Assembly (NCBI RefSeq): GCF_037081675.1
Contig: NZ_JAZAQL010000006.1
Span: 174,233-238,232, forward strand
Reading direction: 5' to 3'
DNA length: 64,000 nucleotides
From: Halorubellus litoreus
GTDB lineage: Archaea > Halobacteriota > Halobacteria > Halobacteriales > Natrialbaceae
This document shows positions 49,863 through 61,492 of this stretch, piece after piece; within the stretch, counting starts at the first letter, position 1; each line of letters begins with the position of its first letter. The notes under the pieces were generated by a model. It had not been told where the DNA came from, did not search any database, and worked only from the letters and a program-made list of their open reading frames with translations. A program made the translations under genes and the position numbers.

Positions 49863-51335
49863 TCAGTGACGCCTGAGTCGTCGAGCGGCGGCCCCGCCGA
49901 GGCCGGCGAACGCCGCGAGGACGCCGAATCCGGGGGTGGCGCCGTTCCCCTGGCCGCCGCTCCCGCTGCCGCCGCCGTCGCCGGTCGTCGGCGCGGGCGG
50001 GGTGCCGGAGAGCGCGGTCGTGACGCTGCTCGCGACCGACGCGGTGGTGTCCGTGGGGTCGCGGTCGGCGGCGTCGGCTGGCGCGAACTTCGAGAGTCGG
50101 CCGCTCGAGCCGCCGGGGCCGCTGTTGCCGTCGGTGGCGACGTAGAGTTCGCCGTCGTGGTCGCGGCCGAACGCGAGCACGAACCGCTCGATGCCGCCGC
50201 CGGGGGCGACCGCGAGGTCCTCGCGCGTCCAGTCGTCGCCGCTGGGGTCGGCGAGGAAGAGCCGCTGGCGCCAGTCCGCGAACACGTACTTTCCGTCGAG
50301 CGCGGGGACCGCGCTCCCGCGGTAGACGTGGCCGCCGACGACCGCGATGCCGACGTCGTGACTGTACTCGAGGACGGGGTCGACGAGCGGGTCGCCGTCG
50401 GGCGTCTCCGTCGGGCAGTCGTCGGCGTCGTAACAGTGCCGGCCCTCGCGGACGTTCCACCCGTAATTGGCGCCCGCCTCGATGACGTTCACCTCCTCCC
50501 AGCGGTTCTGGCCGACGTCCGCGGCGACGAGTCGGTCGTCGTCGAAGGAGAGCCGCCACGGGTTCCGGAGGCCCCACGCGTACTGCTCGGCGAGCGCGTC
50601 GCGGCCGACGAGCGGGTTGTCGTCGGGTATCCCGTACGGTTTCCCGTCGGTCCGCGAGTCCGGGTCGATGCGGAGGATGCTCCCCAGCAGGTTCTCGGTG
50701 ACGTCCTGGCCGTTCCCGCCGGCGTTCGCGTCGTACCAGTCGTCGACGTGCCCGGTGCCGCGGTCGCCGCTCCCGCCGCCGTCGCCGACCGCAACGTAGA
50801 GGTGGTCGTCGGGGCCGAACGCGAGGTCGCCGGCGTTGTGATTCCCCTGCGGTTGCGGTATCTCGAGGAGCGTGCGTTCGTCGTCGACCGCGAGCGCGCC
50901 GTCGCCGGTGACGGGGACCTCGTCGAGGACGAACGTGTGCGAGTAGTTCTCCGGCGTCCCGCTGCGGCGCGGGGCGCTGTACCGGACGTACGCACGAGAC
51001 CCGTCGGGGTGGAATTCGAGCCCCAGGAAGCCCTGCTCGGTGTACCCGCCACCGATGGAGACCATGCGGTCGCGGAGGTCCGCGACCGCCGTGGGGCCGT
51101 CGTCGTCGACGCGGTACGCGCGCCCGGGCTGGTCGACGACGTACGGACGGTCGTCGCCGGGGCGGAACGAGACCGCGACCGGGGCCGCGAACCCGTCGGC
51201 TACCGTCTCGAGCGAGACGATTGCGTCCGCGTCGCCGCCGTCGGTACCGCCGAGGTCGAGGTCGAGACAGCCGGCGAGCGCGCTCGCGCTCGCACCGACG
51301 CTCGCGAGCACGTCGCGCCTGCGCGGGAGGGACAT
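49863..51335 (-). CDS. PQQ-dependent sugar dehydrogenase family, lipobox and PGF-CTERM
   Basis: A 490-residue exported protein. Signal: PRRRDVLASVGASASALAGC with lipobox Cys at about 22. The body is a glucose/sorbosone dehydrogenase-type propeller (VVDQPGRAYRVDD, NHNAGDLAFGPDDHLYVAVG, GLRNPWRLSFDDDRL, GANYGWNVREGRHCYDADDC). The C-terminus ends with a Gly/Ser-rich linker and TPGFGVLAAFAGLGGAAARR, a PGF-CTERM-type sorting signal. It probably oxidises sugars outside the cell; the sugar is unknown. Two anchors on one protein is unusual. Confidence 0.88.
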   Translation of the reverse strand: MSLPRRRDVLASVGASASALAGCLDLDLGGTDGGDADAIVSLETVADGFAAPVAVSFRPGDDRPYVVDQPGRAYRVDDDGPTAVADLRDRMVSIGGGYTEQGFLGLEFHPDGSRAYVRYSAPRRSGTPENYSHTFVLDEVPVTGDGALAVDDERTLLEIPQPQGNHNAGDLAFGPDDHLYVAVGDGGGSGDRGTGHVDDWYDANAGGNGQDVTENLLGSILRIDPDSRTDGKPYGIPDDNPLVGRDALAEQYAWGLRNPWRLSFDDDRLVAADVGQNRWEEVNVIEAGANYGWNVREGRHCYDADDCPTETPDGDPLVDPVLEYSHDVGIAVVGGHVYRGSAVPALDGKYVFADWRQRLFLADPSGDDWTREDLAVAPGGGIERFVLAFGRDHDGELYVATDGNSGPGGSSGRLSKFAPADAADRDPTDTTASVASSVTTALSGTPPAPTTGDGGGSGSGGQGNGATPGFGVLAAFAGLGGAAARRLRRH

Positions 51336-51456
51336 ACAGCCCGCTAGGGACGCGTGCTACTTAGTGTCGTGCGAGGCGGCGAAGGCATCGAGGTAGGCAC
51401 CGCGAGCGAGGGCGTCGTGGCGCGACGCGAGTGGGGCGCTCGCCGGCGGCGAGCGG

Positions 51457-52269
51457 TCAGATGCGGCCGAGGTAGCGCGCGGTCGCGGCGAGGGTCGCCT
51501 CCGAGAGCGCGTACGTGTGCCCCCACCAGTCTGGGTCGTAGCGGACGTCCCGCGAGAACCGCCCGAGGCAGCCGGAGCCCGGCCACTGGGTCTCGCCGCC
51601 GACCGTCGTCTCCGCGTACGCGGTCGCGAGCGGCGTCACGATGGCGCCGCGGCCGTCGCCCGCCGGAACGACCGCGCCGAGGTCGTGCTCGCAGCCGCGA
51701 CCGATTATCGGTCGCGCGTCGAACGGCGTCACGAGCCCGTGGAGGACCTCGTGGACCGCCATGTTGTCCGTGACCGCCGCGTCGTCCCACTGCTCGGTCG
51801 CGCCGACGTTCGCGTACGACACCGGCCCGCCGTTCTTGAGGTGCGTGCGGTTCCCGCCGTACCCGATGGACTGCTGGAGGGGTTCGTCGACGAGCATGAG
51901 GTGGAGCGCGTCGGGGTCGCGGCGGCCCTCGGCGTCGAGCCAGTCCGCGGTCGACTCCCAGACCGCGTCGCGCGTGTTCGTCACCACCGTCCCCCGGGGC
52001 GCGGTTCCGCCCGCGGCGACGTCGAACGTGACCTCGCGGTCGAGTTCCCGGTCCGCGTTCCGCGCGACCTGTTCGACGCCGCGGTCGACCGCCCGCACCA
52101 CCCGGCGGAAGGTGCGGTCCGGAATCGAGGGGACGCGATGCACGACCGTACCGACGGACAGGGGACTCGCCGGCGCGTCCGCGTTCGTCGTCGTGGAGTC
52201 GGTTCCCGGCTGGGCGAACGCTGGCGCGCTCGCCGCCACGGCCTGGAGGAGGGCGCGTCGAGACGGCAC
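51457..52269 (-). CDS. Secreted zincin-like metalloprotease candidate
   Basis: A 270-residue exported protein. GTG start, then PSRRALLQAVAASAPAFAQP, a Tat-type signal. The HExxH zinc motif is VHEVLHGLVTPFD near residue 170, with RGCEHDLG downstream offering a possible third ligand. NRTHLKNGGPVSYANVG before it is well ordered. No named family recognised. The function as a protease is inferred from the motif only. Confidence 0.7.
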   Translation of the reverse strand: MPSRRALLQAVAASAPAFAQPGTDSTTTNADAPASPLSVGTVVHRVPSIPDRTFRRVVRAVDRGVEQVARNADRELDREVTFDVAAGGTAPRGTVVTNTRDAVWESTADWLDAEGRRDPDALHLMLVDEPLQQSIGYGGNRTHLKNGGPVSYANVGATEQWDDAAVTDNMAVHEVLHGLVTPFDARPIIGRGCEHDLGAVVPAGDGRGAIVTPLATAYAETTVGGETQWPGSGCLGRFSRDVRYDPDWWGHTYALSEATLAATARYLGRI

Positions 52270-52369
52270 GCGCTCGGCTTCGCACCCGACCGGCGTAAGT
52301 CTCCTCCCTCCGTCGCGGCCCGAGATTCAGTCCGAGCCCCCGCCGTCGCGGGGTGTGGACGACAATCAG

Positions 52370-52864
52370 TCAGTCAGTAGCGTCCTTCCGCATCTTCACG
52401 TGCGGGATGCCGGCCTCGTCGAACTCGTCGCCGAAGCGCTCGTAGCCGAGTCGCTCGTAGAATCCCGCCGCCTGCGTCTGGGAGTGCAGGAGGAACGACT
52501 CGAACCCGCGGTCGCGGCCCTCGGTCTCGAGGACGTCCATCAGCGCGCGCCCGACGCCGGTCCCGCGGTACGATTCGAGGACGGCGACCCGCTCGACCTT
52601 CCCCACGCGCGCCTCGTCGCGGTCCTTCGGCCGGAGTCGCGCCGCTCCCACGGGGCGCACGCCGTCCGCGACCGCGAGCGCGGCGTCCCGCGTCGGGTCG
52701 CGGTCGTACGCGACGACGTGCGTCGTCGCCGGGTCGTCGTCCCAGTCGTCCCACTCCAGGCTCTCGTCGACGTCCTGCTCGTCCACGAACACCACGCGCC
52801 GCACCGCGAACGCGTCCTCGCGCTCGTCGGCCCCCGCCGCAACCGCTGCACGTACGTCGGTCAT
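52370..52864 (-). CDS. GNAT-family N-acetyltransferase (ElaA-like)
   Basis: A 164-residue GNAT protein. FAVRRVVFVDEQDVDESLEW at the N-terminus is typical for the ElaA-like branch; the acetyl-CoA loop is AVLESYRGTGVGRALMDVLE, and QTQAAGFYERLGYERFGDEF closes the fold. Substrate unknown. Three TCAG units overlap its stop codon. Confidence 0.88.
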   Translation of the reverse strand: MTDVRAAVAAGADEREDAFAVRRVVFVDEQDVDESLEWDDWDDDPATTHVVAYDRDPTRDAALAVADGVRPVGAARLRPKDRDEARVGKVERVAVLESYRGTGVGRALMDVLETEGRDRGFESFLLHSQTQAAGFYERLGYERFGDEFDEAGIPHVKMRKDATD

Positions 52865-52928
52865 ACACGAGTCGACGCGGACGACCGTCGAAGGCGTTTC
52901 GTTCCCCAGGCGGTGACGGTCCAGTCAG

Positions 52929-53018
52929 TCAAAGCACGCCCGTGCCATAGCTGTCGATTCAGAGCACGCCCGTTCCATAGCTGTCGATTCAGAGCACGCC
53001 CGTTCCATAGCTGTCGAT
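52929..53018 (-). repeat. 30-bp tandem repeat of the 3' end of the adjacent gene
   Basis: Three 30-bp units (52929-52958, 52959-52988, 52989-53018) directly downstream of the CAP-like gene, whose own last codons form a fourth copy. On the minus strand each unit reads ATCGACAGCTATGG followed by ACGGGCGTGCTCTGA (unit 1 has two substitutions), in frame, ending in TGA. Confidence 0.85.
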
Positions 53019-53741
53019 TCAGAGCACGCCCGTCCCGCCGCTCGCGACGACGACCGACGCGTACACGTCGCCGTTCGGCGCGACGTGGACGTCCGCGCTC
53101 CCGTGCTCGAAGCGCTCGCTCGTCAGGAACTCGCGCACCTCGTCGTCGCCGAGGAGGTTCCGGAGGAAGGCGTCCGCGACCGCGTCGGCGTCCGCGAACC
53201 CCTCGATGGCGCGCTCGCCCTCGCCGCCCGTGAAGATCCGTCGAACGAACTGGAATCGGCCGAGCCGGAAGTCCCGGAGTCGCCCGAACAGCTCGCGCGC
53301 ACTCCCGTCCTCGCCGGTCGTGACCGTGTACGCGGTCGCGTACCGCGCCGCGTCCACGACGCGACCGTCGGCAGCGAGGGGAGCGTCGCGCTCGGCGTTC
53401 ACGCCAGCCAGGATCGCGTCCTCGACCGTCACGAGCGAGATACCGCCCGCGCGCTCCGCGCTTCCCGGCGCATCCGGAATCGCCGGCGGCGTGTACTCCT
53501 CGTACAACAGGTACCCGCCACCGAACACCGCAACCGCGCCAGCGACGCCGTACCCGACGAGCGCACGCCGCGACGTCCCCAGAAGCGACTCCGCCTCACG
53601 CACGTCGCGCTCGCCGTCCAACGGCACCTTCTCCAGCGACATCCCCCCGCAGTTCGAACACGGCGGATTGTGCTTGGGCGTCCGCTCCCCGCAGTGCTCG
53701 CAGCGCCACTCGAACCCGCCAGCGTCGGCCGCGTCGTCCAT
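53019..53741 (-). CDS. Zinc-ribbon / membrane / CAP-like domain protein
   Basis: A 240-residue protein. An N-terminal zinc ribbon (CEHC at about 14-17, CSNC at about 28-31), one membrane helix at about 60-80 (ALVGYGVAGAVAVFGGGYLL), and an external domain at about 100-235 with VNAERDAPLAADGRVVDAARYATAY and FEHGSADVHVAPNGDVYAS, recalling the SCP/CAP fold. Function unknown. ATG 53741; GTG 53744 is equally placed. The stop region is repeated three times downstream. Confidence 0.72.
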   Translation of the reverse strand: MDDAADAGGFEWRCEHCGERTPKHNPPCSNCGGMSLEKVPLDGERDVREAESLLGTSRRALVGYGVAGAVAVFGGGYLLYEEYTPPAIPDAPGSAERAGGISLVTVEDAILAGVNAERDAPLAADGRVVDAARYATAYTVTTGEDGSARELFGRLRDFRLGRFQFVRRIFTGGEGERAIEGFADADAVADAFLRNLLGDDEVREFLTSERFEHGSADVHVAPNGDVYASVVVASGGTGVL

Positions 53742-53898
53742 CACTCACACAGAACGACCGCTCGCCCAAACCGCTACCGGACTCAACGCGCCGTCGACCA
53801 CAGGCGGCCGGTTCGAGCGGCACCTCGCACGAACCAGCGGCTCTCGACGGCGAAGAAACGGAGAGAAGAACCGCGACCGCGTCGCCGCGAGAACCGCT

Positions 53899-55167
<1,269 letters not shown>

Positions 55168-55648
55168 ACTCGCCTAGTTGGTCGGAATACCCGCCTAAAA
55201 GGGCTATCATTTGGCTGCGAGACCCGCGACGTCGGCGTGTTCGCGGCCGTTCTCGGTGTGGTCGGGAGGAAAGTTTTGCCATCGCGTTCGCGGTGCCGCT
55301 GGCCGCGTGCCGACTCGCGCGAACACGTGAGGGCCGCGACTACGTGGTCAGCGACGAACGGTGCGACGACGAACAGCACGAGGAGGACGGCGGATTCGGC
55401 GCGACGGCGACGGAGTCAACGTGACGACAGGGAATTCGGCGCGACGGCGACGGGATCGACGCGGCGACACGTACTCGGCGTGGCGACGTGGTCGGCGCAC
55501 GACGACGGGTTCGGCGAGCGACGGTGACGGTAGCGACCGGGTCGGCGCGGCGAGGCTGCTGCGAGGGGTCCGTCGGCGACAGCAGGAAGTTGGTGTGCGT
55601 GTGGTGCCGGTTGATTCGCGGTGCGTGTTCGTGAGTCGGTGCCGGTCG

Positions 55649-55673
55649 GTCGCGGCGTGGCCTGCGCCGCGAC
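55649..55673. repeat. Hairpin, 9-bp perfect stem
   Basis: GTCGCGGCG and CGCCGCGAC pair fully around a 7-nt loop TGGCCTG. It is related in stem sequence to the four hairpins that follow. Confidence 0.65.
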
Positions 55674-55746
55674 AGCTCGGTGCGTGCGTGGTCGGCCACG
55701 ACGTCTGCGTCTCCGTCGTGGGGCGGTCGTGGTCGGTGCGGGTCGG

Positions 55747-55771
55747 CCGCGGTGCGGGCAGTCCACCGCGG
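55747..55771. repeat. Hairpin family copy 1
   Basis: CCGCGGTG and CACCGCGG form an 8-bp perfect stem around CGGGCAGTC. Confidence 0.7.
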
Positions 55772-55800
55772 GGGTCGCGTCGAGTTTCGAGTGATCGATG

Positions 55801-55890
55801 CGTTCGGTGCGGGCGTTCGTTGCGTTCGGTGCGGGCGTTCGTTGCGTTCGGTGCGGGCGTTCGTTGCGTTCGTTGCGTTCGGTGCGGGCG
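55801..55890 (+). repeat. 22-bp tandem repeat, three copies plus partial
   Basis: Units at 55801-55822, 55823-55844 and 55845-55866 are identical; shortened copies continue to 55890 where hairpin copy 2 begins. Confidence 0.8.
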
Positions 55891-55891
55891 A

Positions 55892-55916
55892 CCGCGGTGC
55901 AGGCAGTCCACCGCGG
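55892..55916. repeat. Hairpin family copy 2
   Basis: The same CCGCGGTG/CACCGCGG stem with loop CAGGCAGTC. Confidence 0.7.
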
Positions 55917-55984
55917 GCGTGAACGATGTTGGTTCGCGTTCGGTTCGCGGTCGATTCGAGATGGTTCGCGTTCGGTTCGGGCGG

Positions 55985-56009
55985 CCGCGGCGCAGGTGAT
56001 TCGCCGCGG
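55985..56009. repeat. Hairpin family copy 3 with compensatory change
   Basis: CCGCGGCG and CGCCGCGG: T-A at stem position 7 in the other copies is replaced by C-G, and the stem is still perfect. Loop CAGGTGATT. Confidence 0.7.
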
Positions 56010-56047
56010 GAATCGCGTCAGCGCCGGTTCGGGTGCGGTTCGAGTGG

Positions 56048-56072
56048 CCGCGGTGCAGGCAGTTCACCGCGG
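56048..56072. repeat. Hairpin family copy 4
   Basis: CCGCGGTG/CACCGCGG stem with loop CAGGCAGTT. Confidence 0.7.
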
Positions 56073-56320
56073 GCATCGCGTGTCGGAGGCCCGTTGGTCG
56101 GCGGTCGTCGGTGCGTTCGTGGGTGCCGCCCGCTGCGTCGTGGTCGCGCGGACGACGTCACGGTCGTCGCAAGCGTATTGTCCGCATCACGTCTTAGTCA
56201 AGAGTTACCACACCACAAGTACTTTGGGGCCAATTACCATGGGGGCGGCGGCACGGCCGGGCCGTGGCGGGACGGGACCGGCGCGGTCGAGAACGACAGC
56301 CCATGGCGCAGGTCGGCAAG

Positions 56321-56327
56321 CGTTAAG
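56321..56327 (+). promoter_or_regulatory. Promoter of isoaspartyl peptidase gene
   Basis: CGTTAAG is centred about 28 nt before ATG 56352. Confidence 0.6.
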
Positions 56328-56351
56328 CGGCGGGGGGCCGCGTCCCAAGCC

Positions 56352-57251
56352 ATGCAGGTCATCGTGCACGGCGGCGCTGGGAGTGCACCGGACGAACCCG
56401 AGAGCCGACAGGCGATCCTCGACGACGCCGCGAACGACGGCGCGACCGCGTCGACACCGCTGGACGCGGTCGAAGCGGCCCTCCACGTTCTCGAATCGTC
56501 GCCGCGGTTCAACGCCGGTATCGGCGGTGCCGTCCAGTCCGACGGCGTCGTCCGCACCGACGCCGGCGTCATGACGAGCGACCGCGACGCGGGCGCCGCG
56601 TGCTCGATGCCCGGCGTCGAGCACGCCGTCTCCGCGGCGCGCGTCGTCCTCGAGGAGACCCCGCACGTCCTCGTCTCCGGCGAGCACGCCGTCTCGCTCG
56701 CCGACGACTACGGCGTCGACACGGACCGCGACCTCTTCACCGAGCGAACGCGCGAGAAGTACGCGAACGCGGACCCACCCAGCGGGTCGCCGAGCGAGCA
56801 CCTGGCGTGGCTCGCCGACCGCTTCGGGCAGGGTGGTGCGGCGAGCGCCGACCCTGAATCCGGAAGCGACCACACCGATCACGACACCGTCGGCGCGGTC
56901 GCACGCGACGGCGACCGCATCGCGGCGGCGACGTCGACGGGCGGTCGCTGGTTCGCCCTGGCGGGGCGCGTCGGCGACGTCCCCCAGCTCGGGAACGGCT
57001 TCTACTGCGCGCCCGCCGGTGGCGCGAGCGCGACCGGCGCCGGCGAGGACATCGCTCGCGTCACGCTCGCGCGCCGCGCCGTCCGCCACGTCGAATCCGG
57101 TCGGGGCGCCGACGACGCCGCCGCGCTCGCCATCGACGAGTTCGCCGAACTCACCGGCGCGCAGGCGGGCGTCATCGTCCTCGACGCCGACGGGAACGCC
57201 GGCAGCGCGTACAACTCCGAACTCATGCAGACCGCCGTCGCCGTCGAGTAG
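56352..57251 (+). CDS. Isoaspartyl peptidase / plant-type L-asparaginase
   Basis: A 299-residue Ntn-hydrolase precursor. N-terminal VIVHGGAGSAP, substrate loop NAGIGGAVQSDG, and the self-cleavage site DHDTVGAVARDGD with nucleophile Thr 179 that becomes the N-terminus of the small subunit. The linker before it is acidic and disordered. It cleaves isoaspartyl peptides or asparagine. ATG 56352 starts the family sequence; the longer open frame upstream is repeat DNA. Confidence 0.92.
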   Translation: MQVIVHGGAGSAPDEPESRQAILDDAANDGATASTPLDAVEAALHVLESSPRFNAGIGGAVQSDGVVRTDAGVMTSDRDAGAACSMPGVEHAVSAARVVLEETPHVLVSGEHAVSLADDYGVDTDRDLFTERTREKYANADPPSGSPSEHLAWLADRFGQGGAASADPESGSDHTDHDTVGAVARDGDRIAAATSTGGRWFALAGRVGDVPQLGNGFYCAPAGGASATGAGEDIARVTLARRAVRHVESGRGADDAAALAIDEFAELTGAQAGVIVLDADGNAGSAYNSELMQTAVAVE

Positions 57252-57317
57252 CCCGGGAGACGTCCCGCACCGCCCCTGTCGGTTCCTGACGGGCTGCAGC
57301 GTCGCCGCGGCGGGTTG

Positions 57318-57878
57318 ATGGTTCGAGCGCACGTACTGGCGGGCGTGTACGAGTGGTTCCCGCTTCTGGCCATCCTGACTGGTGTCGTGGTCGTGGTCGC
57401 CGCGCCCGTCGTCGCCGTGCTCGCGGTCGTCGCCGAACGCGTCGCCGACGTACGCGTCGACCGCGTCGCCGCGGTCCTGGTGGCCGTCCCGACGACGGTG
57501 GCGGTCGGCGCACTGCTGGTCCTGGGTGGCGTCCTCGCCGCCGCCGTCGTCGCGGCGGTGGTGCTCGTGCTCGCGGTCGCACCGCTCGGCGTCGGCTGGC
57601 TCGTCGCCGCCCGCGCCGACGCCACCCCCGTCCGCGCCGGCCGACGTTGGGTCGTGCTCGCGTGGCCGGTCGTCCTCGGACTCGCCGGCGTCCTGTTCGT
57701 CGCACCCGGTGGGTTCGCGCGGTACAACGTCCTGTTCCTGGACTCGCCCGTTCGCGAACTCGCGGTCGCGGGCCTGCTCGCGGTCGCCGTCCTCGGGCCG
57801 GGCGTCGCCGTCGCCGTCCTCGACCGACGGCGCCGGTCCCGTCCAGCCGGGACGCCGCCGGAACCACCGAGACGCTGA
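57318..57878 (+). CDS. Multi-helix membrane protein, unknown function
   Basis: A 186-residue protein with about five hydrophobic helices (first at about 12-38, last at about 145-165) and a basic Pro-rich tail. Very rich in Val and Ala. No family recognised. ATG 57318; TTG 57315 is immediately upstream. No clear TATA, so it may be read with the asparaginase gene 66 nt upstream. Confidence 0.6.
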   Translation: MVRAHVLAGVYEWFPLLAILTGVVVVVAAPVVAVLAVVAERVADVRVDRVAAVLVAVPTTVAVGALLVLGGVLAAAVVAAVVLVLAVAPLGVGWLVAARADATPVRAGRRWVVLAWPVVLGLAGVLFVAPGGFARYNVLFLDSPVRELAVAGLLAVAVLGPGVAVAVLDRRRRSRPAGTPPEPPRR

Positions 57879-57933
57879 GAACCGCACGACTGCGACGCCA
57901 CGTAGCCGGTTTTCGACGCGTGTCGTACCCTAT

Positions 57934-57940
57934 CTTTATC
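57934..57940 (+). promoter_or_regulatory. TATA element of 38-aa zinc-finger gene
   Basis: CTTTATC is centred about 28 nt before ATG 57965. Confidence 0.6.
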
Positions 57941-57964
57941 ATCGTCGATGGCGACTAGGGTCGT

Positions 57965-58081
57965 ATGCTCGAACAGACCCAGCACCGCCGCGCGGCCTGC
58001 CCCGAGTGCGGCACGAAGACGATCAACGTCCAGGGCGTCGACGCGTGCCCGGACTGCGCGTGGATCGCCGACGACGACTGA
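57965..58081 (+). CDS. Very small zinc-finger protein (38 aa)
   Basis: A 38-residue protein MLEQTQHRRAACPECGTKTI, then NVQGVDACPDCAWIADDD. Two CPxC knuckles 14 residues apart form a minimal zinc finger. Such mini-proteins are abundant in haloarchaea and often missed by gene finders. The TATA at leaderless distance and the acidic end support it. Convergent with ppk1. Confidence 0.75.
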   Translation: MLEQTQHRRAACPECGTKTINVQGVDACPDCAWIADDD

Positions 58082-58123
58082 CGACACCGCCCGCAAAAGA
58101 ACGCGGCCGCACCGCCGTCGTCG

Positions 58124-60586
<2,463 letters not shown>

Positions 60587-60601
60587 CGAGAAGCGAGTCA
60601 C

Positions 60602-61306
60602 TCAGGCGACGACCCGTTCGCGAGTGTCGACGATGGAGTCGTCGCTCCGGGAGAGCCCGTCGCGGTCGAGTTCGACGGCGACCACCTCGTCGTTCCGGAC
60701 GTCGTACGCGGTGAGGTCGCCGCCGTACACGCAGCCGGTGTCGAGCCCGATGGCGTGCTCGCGGACGACCGGGCTGGAGAGGACTGTGTGCCCGAAGAAC
60801 GCGCGGCGGTCACCTGCATACTCGTCCCACCAGAACGGGCGACCGTAGGAGTCGTCGGTGAGCGAGCGCGTGTTCTGGACGTCGTCGACGTCGTGCTCGG
60901 CGAGGGGCTTGCGCGGGTCGATGCCGCCGTGAACGACGACGCCGTCGTCCCACGAGATGACGACCGGCATCGACTTGATGTAGTCCATGTCGACGGCGGA
61001 GAGCGCGTCGAGTTCCTTCTCGCCGCGCAGGAGTTTCTCCTCGTTGTTCCCGCGGATGGAGAGCATGTTGTCCGCCTCGCGGACGGTCTGCACGACCGCC
61101 TTCGAGTCCGGACCCTTCCGGACGAGGTCGCCGACGAACACGACGAGGTCGTCGTCGGTGACCTCGAGCGTCGCGAGCAGGCGCTTCATCGCGTCGAAGC
61201 ACCCGTGCACGTCCCCGACGACGTAGACGTCGTCCCAGTCGTCGAGGTCGATACGTCGATGCCAGGCGCCCTCGGTGTCGTCGAAGTCGAATCGGTCGGC
61301 TGTCAC
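60602..61306 (-). CDS. Metallophosphoesterase (PPP-type phosphatase)
   Basis: A 234-residue calcineurin-like phosphatase with the PPP motifs GDVHGCFDAMKRLL (about 31-44), VGDLVRKGPDS, IRGNNEEKLLRG and VVHGGIDPRKPL. It resembles bacterial PrpA/diadenosine tetraphosphatase types. In operon before ppk1, so a role in nucleotide or phosphate balance is plausible but unproven. GTG 61306; CGCTTTACG on the minus strand (61334-61342) is a likely TATA. Confidence 0.88.
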   Translation of the reverse strand: MTADRFDFDDTEGAWHRRIDLDDWDDVYVVGDVHGCFDAMKRLLATLEVTDDDLVVFVGDLVRKGPDSKAVVQTVREADNMLSIRGNNEEKLLRGEKELDALSAVDMDYIKSMPVVISWDDGVVVHGGIDPRKPLAEHDVDDVQNTRSLTDDSYGRPFWWDEYAGDRRAFFGHTVLSSPVVREHAIGLDTGCVYGGDLTAYDVRNDEVVAVELDRDGLSRSDDSIVDTRERVVA

Positions 61307-61492
61307 GGTCTTGACCTATATGAACGGGAACGCACGTAAAGCGTTGCTATGACGGCTCTATGCAGCTATGTAGAATGTGTTCGTCAACGAGTAGCATGCG
61401 GTCTGCGGGTGCGAATGGCGGACGGAACCGCGACCGCGGGCTCGCGTTGGGGAGACGCAACCTCTTTCTCGCGGACGGGTCTACGATGGGGT

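Larger units (their letters stand above)
55168..56351. other. 1.2-kb gene-free region rich in repeats and hairpins
   Basis: Divergent gap between icd and the isoaspartyl peptidase. Open frames on both strands consist of Arg/Gly/Ser-rich repeats and look non-coding. Contents: tandem-like TTCGGCGCGACGGCGACGG units (about 55385-55460), a long hairpin at 55649-55673, a 22-bp triple repeat at 55801-55866, and four hairpins of one family at 55747-56072. Near 56160-56240 GC falls. A TTAAG promoter for the next gene lies at 56322-56326. Confidence 0.7.

Noticed and set aside
55348..56076. 242-codon reverse-strand frame and its plus-strand counterparts
   Set aside because: They are made of Arg/Thr/Pro or Arg/Gly/Ser repeats created by the hairpin DNA; no domain, no start signal.
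61349..61492. Longer N-terminus for methionine aminopeptidase
   Set aside because: The 48 extra residues are not protein-like, and the family starts at MTDVDLDAEKYEKH.
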